Source: Caballeronia fortuita (lineage in GTDB: Bacteria; Pseudomonadota; Gammaproteobacteria; Burkholderiales; Burkholderiaceae). From it: 64,000 bases of DNA. The stretch covers positions 124,001 through 188,000 of the forward strand of contig NZ_FCNX02000007.1 of assembly GCF_001544835.2 (NCBI RefSeq), given 5' to 3'. The translations under genes and the position numbers were made by a program. Under the pieces are notes generated by a model that saw nothing but the letters and a program-made list of their open reading frames with translations, was not told the origin of the DNA and made no database searches. Shown in pieces: positions 29,072 to 37,351 of the stretch (within the stretch, counting starts at the first letter, position 1; the number at the start of each line of letters is the position of its first letter).

Positions 29072-31237
29072 TCAGTTCGGCACGTTGACGGCGCCGCCCG
29101 ACACCGTAATCGCGTTCGCGCCCGGATCCGTCGCGATCGGCGGCAGATTCGACATCGACAGCGCCGGAGCCGCGCCCGCCGTGCCGCCGCGCGCTACCGT
29201 GCGTATCACTTGCGAAGGCGGCAGCGGCGCGTTGTTCTTCAGGTGATTCCACATCAGGTTGAGCGCCTGGATGTTGTAGTAGTGGACCGGAATGAAACGC
29301 GTGTCGAAGCCGGCCACGCTCAGGAACGCGTCGAAGTGCTGACCGTTCGTGACCTCGTAGAGCGAAAGCTGGCTCTTGCTGCCCTCCGCCACGCGATTTG
29401 CACCGAGATACGGCCGCGACGCATGATTGATCGGCACGAGCGCATCCGCGCGGCCTTGCACGATGATCGCGGGCTTGCCGCGCAGATTTGCGTTCACGCG
29501 GATCGCGTTCACGCTGTCCACCATCGTCGCGTTGCCGTTCGTCCACAGTGCGCGCAGGCAGGCGGCGCCCGCGTAGCTGGCATCGGGCGTCGCCAGCCGA
29601 TGATCCGCCGCGCCCGTCGTCCCCGCGTTGTAGACCAGATTGATGCCGTTGGTCGGCGGCACGCCGTTGCCAGTGCCGAAGATCGTCGGCATCGGCGAGA
29701 CGACCGGCGTCACGCCGGCCGCGCCTGTCGCCGCGCTGGTCGTGCCGAAGCTGAAGTTGCAGAGGTTGTCGAGCACGCTCGCCTTCATGTACGCATCGCC
29801 ATAAGTCACGGCGACGGCCGGAACCGCCTGCGAATCCCACATCGGCGCCTGCAGCGTGTCGGAATCGGTCTCGTAACCGGCCTGATGCAACTGGTTGAGC
29901 GCGTCGGTGGCCTGAGCGGCCGTGTTGCCGCCCGAGACGAGGCCGTTCGCGGCGAGCGTTGCGCAGCGCGCCGTGCGGATCGCGTTCGTGGTGGCGGGCA
30001 GAAGCGCCGTCAGATACGGCGCGCCGGCTGCCGCTGGCGCGAGCGCCGCGCACGGCTGCAGCAGGTTGGCGAGCGTCATGTAGTCCGCGAGCGGCCGCCC
30101 GAACGAGCCGACCGGCACGCCGCCCTGCCGCACCGAAACCTGCGACGGCAGGTTCAGGTTGATCTGCGGCTCGCCGACGACGACCGCCGTGATCCAGCCA
30201 TCCGTGTCCTGCTCCGCCGCCGCGAGCGACGCGCCGCCGCCATTGCTCACCGATGCCGCGATCGTCGTGATATCGCCCTTGTTGTAGCGCACCTGATGCG
30301 TCGATCCGTTAACCGGCCCGAACATGTCGTTGAGCGCCCAGTACGCGAATTGAATGGCCTGCAGCGTGTTCTTGCCCCAGTCCTTCTCGGGGTTTTGCTG
30401 CGAATGCGCGTGCTTGTAGGCGTAGCGGTTCGGGAACGCCGCGTTGAACGACGACAGCGCCGATGCGCTCACGTTCGCCTTGAAGATCGCCTTGGTCCCG
30501 GCGATCTCGGCACTCGCGAGCGTGCCGTCGATGAGCGTGACGAGCGTCGTCGAAATTTCCTGCGCGCCATTGCCGCTGCCCTTGTCCGTGTAGGCCACCG
30601 CGCAGCCGCGCTTCAGGCCCCACTCGCCCGCCGCCGAGATCGCGCCGTAGACGCCGCGCGATCCCGACGATGTCGCCGTGACGATGCACGGCTGATCGGG
30701 GTTGAAGGTGGTCGGCACCTGCACGAGCAGGCTGACGTTCTGCGCGCCGCTGCCGTCGTCGGCGAACGCGATGTATTCCTTGCCCGCGATCTTGCCCTCG
30801 CCGAGCGAGTCGTTGCCGTTCAGATCGATATTCGGCCCCCAGAAGCGGCCATAGCCGCCGTTCGCCGACATATCGACGAGCGCGCGATAGTTCGAATAGA
30901 TCGCGAGGCGGCGCAGTTCGGCGGCCGTCGGCGCGGCCGGCTTGGCGATCGAAGGCGCGGTCGCCGATGCGAGGCCCGTCTTGCCGAGACCCGCCGTCAG
31001 CAGATCGTCGGAGACGCCGTCGTAAGTCTGGGTGTTGACCGAACCCGCGATGAAGCTCGGCAGCGTGTTGGTCGGCTGGCTGCCGCCGCCATTGTCGTCA
31101 TCGCCGCCGTGACAGGCGGCGAGCGTGGCCGCCGTGAGCACGCAGAGCGCGGCCGTCCGCGGCACGCTCCGCCAGCACTGCAAACGCTGCAAGCCCTGCA
31201 AGCTCGGGAAACTCGGCAAATGCGCGAATCTTTTCAT
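29072..31237 (-). CDS. D-(-)-3-hydroxybutyrate oligomer hydrolase, predicted lipoprotein
   Basis: A 721-residue member of the 3HB-oligomer hydrolase family, which cleaves short 3-hydroxybutyrate oligomers from PHB breakdown. Landmarks are YDGVSDDLLTAGLGKTGL near the mature start, CIVTATSSGSRGVYGAIS and SVSNGGGAS (probable nucleophile Ser). The N-terminus (MKRFAHLPSF onward) has a long charged region, a hydrophobic helix and a lipobox LAAC with Cys42, followed by GGDDDNGGG. This predicts a lipid-anchored, extracytoplasmic enzyme. The ATG at 31237 is chosen; the frame runs upstream to 31456 without support. It is convergent with the DUF2242 gene, 4 bp apart. Confidence 0.87.
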   Translation of the reverse strand: MKRFAHLPSFPSLQGLQRLQCWRSVPRTAALCVLTAATLAACHGGDDDNGGGSQPTNTLPSFIAGSVNTQTYDGVSDDLLTAGLGKTGLASATAPSIAKPAAPTAAELRRLAIYSNYRALVDMSANGGYGRFWGPNIDLNGNDSLGEGKIAGKEYIAFADDGSGAQNVSLLVQVPTTFNPDQPCIVTATSSGSRGVYGAISAAGEWGLKRGCAVAYTDKGSGNGAQEISTTLVTLIDGTLASAEIAGTKAIFKANVSASALSSFNAAFPNRYAYKHAHSQQNPEKDWGKNTLQAIQFAYWALNDMFGPVNGSTHQVRYNKGDITTIAASVSNGGGASLAAAEQDTDGWITAVVVGEPQINLNLPSQVSVRQGGVPVGSFGRPLADYMTLANLLQPCAALAPAAAGAPYLTALLPATTNAIRTARCATLAANGLVSGGNTAAQATDALNQLHQAGYETDSDTLQAPMWDSQAVPAVAVTYGDAYMKASVLDNLCNFSFGTTSAATGAAGVTPVVSPMPTIFGTGNGVPPTNGINLVYNAGTTGAADHRLATPDASYAGAACLRALWTNGNATMVDSVNAIRVNANLRGKPAIIVQGRADALVPINHASRPYLGANRVAEGSKSQLSLYEVTNGQHFDAFLSVAGFDTRFIPVHYYNIQALNLMWNHLKNNAPLPPSQVIRTVARGGTAGAAPALSMSNLPPIATDPGANAITVSGGAVNVPN

Positions 31238-31392
31238 TGTGGGTCTCCGCCATCCGTTCCGATTGAGTGATGCAACCTGAAGTGAATCTGAAGCCAACGT
31301 GAAGCGCGATCGATGCTTCGAGTATCGCGCCTTATCGCGCGACAGTCGCTGCTGATTTAATCGATCCAGGCAACGAAAGCGCCAAACGACAA

Positions 31393-31420
31393 CGGGCCCC
31401 GGCGACGACGCCGGAGCCCG
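31393..31420 (-). terminator. Probable terminator after BON-domain gene
   Basis: An 11-bp stem with one mismatch (31393-31403 and 31410-31420), GC-rich, with only a weak T-rich tail on the minus strand. It lies about 70 bp after the BON gene stop. Confidence 0.5.
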
Positions 31421-31488
31421 TTCGAACGCTCGCGAGACGAGCGCAGCCGGCGGCATCGCGCGATGCCGCCCGTTGCCGGTGACCCGTG

Positions 31489-31860
31489 TTATTGGCCGCC
31501 GCCTTGCACGCCGAGCGTGATCTTGTTGGAGACCGACTTCACGCCCGTCACGCCCTTCGCCACTTCTTCCGCCTGGGCGATCTGGCCGCCTTCCGGCACC
31601 GTGCCGGTCAGCGTCACCGCGCCGCTGCGTGCGCGCACGAATACGTTCGACACGTCGAAGCCTTGTGCCTTCGACAACGCGCGGCGCACGTCATAGCCGA
31701 GCTTGCGGTCGGTCTTCTTGGTCGCGGATTTCTGAGCCTTGGCGCTCGCCGCCGAGTCGGTGCTCGTGGCGGCCGCGTCGCTCGATTGGGCATAGGCGCT
31801 TGAAGCCACGGCCACGCACACCACTACGCCCAGCGCCTTCAACAGATCGACTGCTTTCAT
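31489..31860 (-). CDS. BON-domain periplasmic protein
   Basis: A 123-residue exported protein with signal peptide LKALGVVVCVAVASSAYAQ (cut after AYA, about residue 24). An Ala/Ser/Lys-rich linker leads to a single BON domain (about 52-118: LGYDVRRALSKAQGFDVSNVFVRARSGAVTLTG then VKSVSNKITL). BON domains bind membranes or ligands, as in OsmY, and often appear in envelope-stress proteins. ATG 31860 follows an AGGAG site. It appears to be a single-gene unit. Confidence 0.87.
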   Translation of the reverse strand: MKAVDLLKALGVVVCVAVASSAYAQSSDAAATSTDSAASAKAQKSATKKTDRKLGYDVRRALSKAQGFDVSNVFVRARSGAVTLTGTVPEGGQIAQAEEVAKGVTGVKSVSNKITLGVQGGGQ

Positions 31861-32438
31861 GATTTCTCCTTTTGTTTCGCTTGTTGACTTCGCACAGTTG
31901 CTACTTCGCTCGTTTTGCACTGCAAAACCGGACCGCAATCCGGGCGGCTAATGACGACGCCGAATTGCGACACCGAGCGGCTGACCGTGACCGCGCGAGC
32001 CCGATGCCTGAAAACGGCGCGGGCATGGCGGCGGCAAGCCGGCGGATGCGGCTCACGGTGCTGCGAGAGGCTGGCGAAAGAAACAAAACACGGCCGGTTG
32101 GTCGGGTGTCAACACCCGTCGGCTCGAATATGTCCTGCCGCATGGCGCCTGCTTGGCGCGGTCCGCGAACCCACATTCCGGGCTGCGGCGCGCGAGGGCC
32201 TTGTCGTGCGGCGGCGAACGTCAATTTAGCCCAGCGCGGCCATTAGCGCAAAACATTTAACGACGAGCCGGTTCGTGCAGCCGCGCGCAAGCAACAGCGC
32301 ACGCGCGACCTACACATCGCTGTCACACGGAACGCGAGGGGTGCCGCCGTCCGGACGCCGATCGATCTCATGTACCATCGACGCCATGCCGGCCGCCCGG
32401 ACGCGCCCTGGCGCGCAAGTTTCACGAATACCGACGAG
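31861..32438. other. 578-bp intergenic region with a short dyad; possible repeat remnant
   Basis: No convincing gene. A dyad CGGGTGT-CA-ACACCCG lies at 32103-32118. Around it (about 32030-32240) is a tract with long spurious frames on both strands and composition unlike ordinary promoters, possibly a decayed dispersed element. The 5' part must carry the BON gene promoter (leftward); the last 100 bp should contain the promoter of the TAXI-type gene. Confidence 0.45.
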
Positions 32439-33914
32439 ATGACCGACCCCTCAAGAAGCACTCCGGACCGCGATCCGGATCTCCCATCGAAACGCCGGAG
32501 CCAGCCGCGCATCGTCGCGCGCTTCGTCGCGATTTCCTGGCGCGATCTCGCGCTCACGTTCGGCCCGATCCTGCTCGTGTGCGCGATCGCGCTCTACGCC
32601 GCCGTGCGGCTGATCCAGCCCGCGCCGCCGAGCACGCTGACCATCGCCGCCGGGCCGAAGGGCAGTTCGTTCTGGACGAACGCGCAGAAATACAAGGCGA
32701 TCCTCGCGCGCAACCGCGTGACGCTCAACATACTGGAGACGCAAGGCTCGCTCGACAATCTCACGCGCCTCGAAGATCCGAAATCGAATGTCGATGCCGG
32801 TTTCGTGCAGGGCGGCCTGACCAAGCCGGGCGCGACGCACGACAATCTGGAATCGCTCGGGAGCGTGTCTTACGTGCCGCTCGCGGTGTTCTATCGCGGC
32901 GCAACGGTCGTCAACCGGCTGTCGGAGCTCAAGGGCAAGCGGCTCGCGATCGGCGCGGAAGGCAGCGGCACGCGCGTGCTCGCGCTGAATCTGCTGAAGG
33001 CGAACGGCATCGAACCCGGCAGCGACACGGAACTGCTGCCGCTCGCCGGCGACGAAGCCGCGAAAGCGCTGGAAGACAGTCAGATCGACGCCGTCTTCCT
33101 GACCGGCGATTCGGCCCAGCCGCCCACGATGGCGAAGCTGCTGCGCACGCCCGGCATCCGCTTCATGGATTTCGCCCAGGCCGATGCCTACGCGCGCCGC
33201 TTTCCGTACCTGACCGAGATCGAACTGCCGATGGGCGCGTTCGATTTCGCCCGCAACCTGCCGCCGCGCACGATGCACATGATCGCGCCGACGGCCGAAC
33301 TGGTCGCGCGCGACAGCCTGCATCCGGCGCTGTCCGATCTGCTGATCGAAGCCGCGCGCGAGGTGCACGGCCGCGCAAATCTGCTGCAACGGGCGAATGA
33401 ATTTCCCGCGCCGCTCGTGCACGAATTCCGCATCAGCGACAACGCCGAACGCTATTACAAATCGGGCAAGAGTTTTCTGTACCGCACGCTGCCCTTTTGG
33501 GTCGCGAGTCTCGCCGATCGTGTGCTCGTCGTGCTGGTGCCGCTGATCGTCGTGCTGATTCCGGGCCTGCGCCTCGTGCCGGGGCTGTATCGGTGGCGGG
33601 TGAAGTCGCGCATCTATCGCTGGTATGGCGCGCTGATTGCGATAGAACGCGAGGCGATCAGCGGTCCCGACACCGCGCAGCGCGACGCCTTGCTCGACCG
33701 CATCGACGCGATCGAAACGGCGGTGAATCGCATGAAGATGCCGCTCGCGTTCGCGGATCAGTTCTACGTGCTGCGCGAGCACATCGGGTTCGTGCGGCAG
33801 CGGCTCGCGCATGCGCCGGTCGCGCAGCCCGACGCAACCGAGGCGCGCGGCGCCGCGCGACGGGATGCGGCGCTGGCCGATTCGCGGGCAGACACGGAAC
33901 AAGGCAGCACGTAA
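32439..33914 (+). CDS. TAXI-family TRAP transporter substrate-binding-like protein, membrane-anchored
   Basis: A 491-residue protein with an N-terminal membrane helix (DLALTFGPILLVCAIALYAAV, about 30-52), a periplasmic binding domain of the TAXI type (LTIAAGPKGSSFW, VDAGFVQGG, LKGKRLAIGAEGSGTRVLALNLLKANGI) and a second membrane helix near 355-380 (VLVVLVPLIVVLIPGL). A cytoplasmic helical tail follows. Classic TAXI proteins are free periplasmic binders for TRAP transporters; here no TRAP permease gene is nearby and the protein is anchored twice, so a sensor or orphan receptor role is possible. ATG 32439 is the most likely start. Confidence 0.8.
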   Translation: MTDPSRSTPDRDPDLPSKRRSQPRIVARFVAISWRDLALTFGPILLVCAIALYAAVRLIQPAPPSTLTIAAGPKGSSFWTNAQKYKAILARNRVTLNILETQGSLDNLTRLEDPKSNVDAGFVQGGLTKPGATHDNLESLGSVSYVPLAVFYRGATVVNRLSELKGKRLAIGAEGSGTRVLALNLLKANGIEPGSDTELLPLAGDEAAKALEDSQIDAVFLTGDSAQPPTMAKLLRTPGIRFMDFAQADAYARRFPYLTEIELPMGAFDFARNLPPRTMHMIAPTAELVARDSLHPALSDLLIEAAREVHGRANLLQRANEFPAPLVHEFRISDNAERYYKSGKSFLYRTLPFWVASLADRVLVVLVPLIVVLIPGLRLVPGLYRWRVKSRIYRWYGALIAIEREAISGPDTAQRDALLDRIDAIETAVNRMKMPLAFADQFYVLREHIGFVRQRLAHAPVAQPDATEARGAARRDAALADSRADTEQGST

Positions 33915-34053
33915 TATCTAACGAAGAAGCGCGAGAAAAACGATGTGGCGCCGCGCGCCGCATCCGCCACGCAGGACACGACAAAAACGAACAGATGAGG
34001 CTTGAGGCGCGCCTTCGCGCGGGAAGCCACGGAAATCTCAGGGAGAAGGGAAC

Positions 34054-34713
34054 ATGAGTGCCCCGCATTCGAGCAGCGCCGGTCAGCCGTACTTTTTCTT
34101 CGATTTCATCTCGCCCTTCTCGTATCTGCTGCTGGAGCAGCATGAAAAGTGGCCCGACATGCCGTTCGAGCTCGTTCCCGTCCAGTTGATGAAGCTGCTC
34201 GACCGCTGGGGCCAGCCGCACGCCGCGACGATTCCATCCAAGCGCGTCTTCACCTACCGGCACGCGCTCTTTCGCGCCGAGCAGCTCGGCATTCCTTTCA
34301 AGATGCCGCCCGCACATCCGTTCGATACGAGCAAGGCGCTGCGACTCGCGGTGCTGGCGAACGGCGACATCGCCCGCGTGCGCGAAATCTTCCGCTTTAT
34401 CTGGCGCGAGGGACGCGAACCCGCGACGCCGGAAGGCTTCGCCGCGCTGTGCGAGCACGTCGGCATGCCCGAGGGCGTGACGCGCATCGACGACGAAGAC
34501 GTGAAGGCGAAGCTGCGCGACAACAACGACCGCGCCGTATCGATGGGCGTGTTCGGCGTGCCGACCTTCCTCGTCAACGATCAGATCTTCTGGGGCGAGG
34601 ACACGCTGCCGATGGTGCTCTACGTCGCACGCTCGCCGAATTGGCTCGACGGCGCCGAGGTGAAGCGCATCAGCGCACTGCCGATCGCGCCGCGCGACGC
34701 CGATTTCGGCTGA
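34054..34713 (+). CDS. 2-hydroxychromene-2-carboxylate isomerase-like protein (DsbA/kappa-GST fold)
   Basis: A 219-residue thioredoxin-fold enzyme of the HCCA isomerase/kappa GST group: FFFDFISPFSYLLLEQ near 13-28 (the conserved SPFSY with the active-site Ser), an inserted helical domain, then MGVFGVPTFLVNDQIFWGEDTL near 170-190 with the cis-Pro. HCCA isomerase acts in naphthalene-type degradation, but no other aromatic-degradation gene is present, so the real substrate is unknown and glutathione conjugates are an option. A strong GGAGAAGG ribosome site precedes ATG 34054. Confidence 0.85.
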   Translation: MSAPHSSSAGQPYFFFDFISPFSYLLLEQHEKWPDMPFELVPVQLMKLLDRWGQPHAATIPSKRVFTYRHALFRAEQLGIPFKMPPAHPFDTSKALRLAVLANGDIARVREIFRFIWREGREPATPEGFAALCEHVGMPEGVTRIDDEDVKAKLRDNNDRAVSMGVFGVPTFLVNDQIFWGEDTLPMVLYVARSPNWLDGAEVKRISALPIAPRDADFG

Positions 34714-34746
34714 CGGCAGCGGTCCGGCGAACGCGCCTATGCCGTG

Positions 34747-34764
34747 CATAGCGCGTCCGCTATG
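34747..34764. promoter_or_regulatory. Perfect 7-bp dyad upstream of the LysR gene
   Basis: CATAGCG (34747-34753), loop CGTC, CGCTATG (34758-34764). It is 82 bp before the LysR start and 33 bp after the isomerase stop, with no T run, so an operator is likelier than a terminator. It contains no perfect T-N11-A motif. Confidence 0.45.
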
Positions 34765-34846
34765 GCGTCAAAAAGCGATAAGCGGTTTACTTCGGCTTTA
34801 GGGTTCGCGAGTTCGCGCCCGCGCGTCCCGAATTCAATTGCTTGCC

Positions 34847-35833
34847 ATGAACGATCCCGCCGACTCACTCGACATCTGGCTCATCCGCGTGCTGCGCACC
34901 CTCCTGCTGGAGCGCAGCGTGACGCAGACCGCGCAACGGCTGAACCAGACGCAACCGGCGATCAGCACCGCGCTGCGCCGCCTGCGCGAAATCCTGAACG
35001 ATCCGATTCTCGTGCGCGGCAAACAGGGCATGGTGCCGACCGAATACGGCGAATCGCTGCTCGCGCCCGCGCAGCGCGCGCTGCGCGAAGTGGAGTTCGT
35101 CGCGACGCCGCACGGCGACTTCGACCCTGAGAGTTCGCGCCGCACCTTCCGCGTCGCCGCGCCCGATTACCTGAACGATTTCTTCATGCCGACGCTCGTC
35201 GCCGCCTTTCGCGACGCGGCGCCGAACGCGCGCCTCGAGATCGAATCGCTGAACCCGATGCGCGATCACGAGCGCATGCTCGACGAAGGCGAGATCGATC
35301 TGATGGTCGCCAACTGGACGAAGCCCGAGCCGCGCTTCGAGCGTCAGGATCTGTTCAGCGATGTCTTCGTCTGCCTGATGCGCGCCAATCATCCGCTTGC
35401 GCGCGAGCCGCTGACGGCGGAACGCTACGCGCTCGCCGCGCATCTCGCGCCGACGCCATACAGCGGCGGCCGGCGTCATCCGATCGACATCGGGCTTGCG
35501 CGCGCGGGCATCGAACGCCGCATCGTCACGACGATTCCGTACTTCGGGCTCGTGCCGCAGGTGCTGCTGCAATCGGACCTCATCTTCACCGCGCCGCGCC
35601 GTTTCGCGCAGCACTATGCGGCGATGCTCCCGCTCGCCGTGCTCGACTCGCCGGTGCCGTTTCCGCGCATCAAGTGCTATCAGCTTTCGGTGCCGCAGCC
35701 CGATCAGCCAACGGATGTCGCCTGGTTGCGCACGCTGATGTCGAGCGTTTCCGATGCGCTCACGGGCAAAAAGCAAGTCGCGGCGGCGGCATCGGGCGAC
35801 GAAACCGCCGAACTGGACGAAGCCGCAAAATAG
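34847..35833 (+). CDS. LysR-family transcriptional regulator
   Basis: A 328-residue LTTR. The N-terminal winged HTH is at about 10-70 (LLLERSVTQTAQRLNQTQPAISTALRRLRE, then DPILVRGKQGMVPT) and the effector domain follows (FRVAAPDYLNDFFMPTLV). The subgroup resembles NodD/NahR-like regulators with DPILVR after the recognition helix. ATG 34847 gives the usual start; a TTG three codons earlier is not needed. The target could be the isomerase upstream, itself, or the xdh genes; none of this is shown. Confidence 0.9.
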   Translation: MNDPADSLDIWLIRVLRTLLLERSVTQTAQRLNQTQPAISTALRRLREILNDPILVRGKQGMVPTEYGESLLAPAQRALREVEFVATPHGDFDPESSRRTFRVAAPDYLNDFFMPTLVAAFRDAAPNARLEIESLNPMRDHERMLDEGEIDLMVANWTKPEPRFERQDLFSDVFVCLMRANHPLAREPLTAERYALAAHLAPTPYSGGRRHPIDIGLARAGIERRIVTTIPYFGLVPQVLLQSDLIFTAPRRFAQHYAAMLPLAVLDSPVPFPRIKCYQLSVPQPDQPTDVAWLRTLMSSVSDALTGKKQVAAAASGDETAELDEAAK

Positions 35834-35913
35834 GCCCACGCGGGGCACGCGCAAGGCACGCGCGGCGGGACTTCGGTACTATCCGAACGACATCTACTGC
35901 CCCGCCCGCTCAC

Positions 35914-36834
35914 ATGGATGCTCTCGACAAACTGATTCAGCTTGCGAGCCTGACCGGCGCGCTCGATCTTCGCTGTCTGCTGAGCGGCCCGCTGGAACTG
36001 GATCACGAGCCTGCGCCCGCTGGCGAAGCGGTGTATCACGTCGTACTCGATGGCGCGTGCAGCGTCGTGCGCAGGGGTCATGCGCCGCTCGAATTATCGG
36101 CGGGCGACATCTTCGTTTTGCCGCGCGGCGACGCGCACGTACTCAGCATCGAGCCGCGTAAAGCGGGCGCGCCGCCGGCCGAACTGGAGAAGCGCCATAA
36201 CGGCGCGGTCACGGTGAAGAGCAATTTCGGCGAAGCGCGGCCGGGCGTCGATCTGCTATGCGGCCGGTTTCTATACGCGCCGCGCGCGCTCCTGATCGAC
36301 GTGCTGCCGGATGTCGTGCATGTGTCGTTCACGAATGCGTCGGCGCCGTATCTCGGGCCGCTCGTCCAGACGATGCGCCGCGAGGCGGAAGATGCGCAAC
36401 TCGGCGCGCCGTCGATCGTGACGGCGTTATCGACCGCGCTTTTCACGATGGTGCTGCGCGCGTGGCTCGACGGGCAGCCGTCGCTTTCGGGCGTGCTGGG
36501 TCTGCTGGCGAACCGGAGGCTGGGCGCATCGATCATCGCAATGCTGGAGCGGCCCGCCGAACCGTGGACGCTGGAAATGCTGGCGAAGGAAGCGGCGATG
36601 TCGCGCGCGACGTTCATGCGCGCGTTCTCGGCGCACTCGGACAGCTCGCCGCTCGTCCTGCTGAGTCATGTGCGGATGCAGCTTGCAAGCACGATGCTCA
36701 CGCACACGAAGAAGAGCATCGCGGATGTCGCGGCGGATGTGGGGTATCAGTCGGAAGCGGCGTTCAGCAAGCGGTTCAAGGAGCTTTATGGCGTCGCGCC
36801 GGGGAGGTTCAGGCAGACCAACGGCCTCACCTGA
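35914..36834 (+). CDS. AraC-family regulator with N-terminal cupin domain
   Basis: A 306-residue protein. The N-terminal cupin (about 1-190, with VYHVVLDGACSVVRRG and LSAGDIFVLPRGDAHVL) is of the type found in AraC regulators with a cupin_6-like sensor. The C-terminus has two HTH units (about 205-300: WTLEMLAKEAAMSRATFMRAF and KSIADVAADVGYQSEAAFSKRFKELYGVAPGRFR). Neighbours are a LysR gene upstream and convergent xdhC. Ligand and targets are unknown. Confidence 0.9.
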   Translation: MDALDKLIQLASLTGALDLRCLLSGPLELDHEPAPAGEAVYHVVLDGACSVVRRGHAPLELSAGDIFVLPRGDAHVLSIEPRKAGAPPAELEKRHNGAVTVKSNFGEARPGVDLLCGRFLYAPRALLIDVLPDVVHVSFTNASAPYLGPLVQTMRREAEDAQLGAPSIVTALSTALFTMVLRAWLDGQPSLSGVLGLLANRRLGASIIAMLERPAEPWTLEMLAKEAAMSRATFMRAFSAHSDSSPLVLLSHVRMQLASTMLTHTKKSIADVAADVGYQSEAAFSKRFKELYGVAPGRFRQTNGLT

Positions 36835-36844
36835 CGCGCCGTGC

Positions 36845-37351
36845 TCACGCGGCCCAATGCGCGGCCCTGACCGCCGCCCCGCCCAACCTCGCCCCCATCT
36901 CCCGCACCCGCAGCAACTGCGCGGCAACGGCCAGCCCGATCGACCACGGCGCCTTGTCGACAATGCCTTCCACGCCGATCGGACACGTGATCTCCGCCAG
37001 CCGGTCCGCCGGCACGCCCCGCTCCAACAGGCGCCGCTCGAACTTCACGCGCTTGGTCTTCGAGCCGATCAGCCCGAAGTAAGCGAAGTCGTCACGCCGC
37101 ACGATGCGTTGCGTCAGCGAAAAGTCGAGCGAATGATCGTGCGTCATCACGATGAAATACGCGCCCGCCGGCGCTTCGTCGACGATCGCATCGGGCAGAT
37201 CCGTCGCTTCGATCTGCACGTTCGCCGGAACTTCATCGGGGAAGAGTTCGTCGCGCGCGTCGACCCATTGCACGACGCACGGCAATGTGCCGAGCACCTT
37301 CACGAGCGCGTGGCCGACGTGCCCCGCGCCGAACAGGACGACGTGCATCAT
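36845..37351 (-). CDS. xdhC: Half-length XdhC: xanthine dehydrogenase accessory protein, C-terminal domain only
   Basis: XdhC supplies sulfurated molybdenum cofactor to xanthine dehydrogenase. Only 168 residues are encoded. They begin directly with the Rossmann part (HVVLFGAGHVGHALVKVL), followed by YFIVMTHDHSLDFSL, FAYFGLIGSKTKRVKFERRL and CPIGVEGI. The usual N-terminal XdhC/CoxI domain (about 100-150 residues with a conserved Cys-rich patch) is absent. Upstream of the ATG the DNA is intact xdhB, whose TGA overlaps this ATG (ATGA), so this is a clean short gene and not an obvious frameshift. Confidence 0.8.
   Translation of the reverse strand: MMHVVLFGAGHVGHALVKVLGTLPCVVQWVDARDELFPDEVPANVQIEATDLPDAIVDEAPAGAYFIVMTHDHSLDFSLTQRIVRRDDFAYFGLIGSKTKRVKFERRLLERGVPADRLAEITCPIGVEGIVDKAPWSIGLAVAAQLLRVREMGARLGGAAVRAAHWAA

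Noticed and set aside
31915..32229. 104-codon frame (and a 107-codon frame on the other strand)
   Set aside because: Composition is not protein-like and no ribosome site is present; treated as possible repeat remnant.
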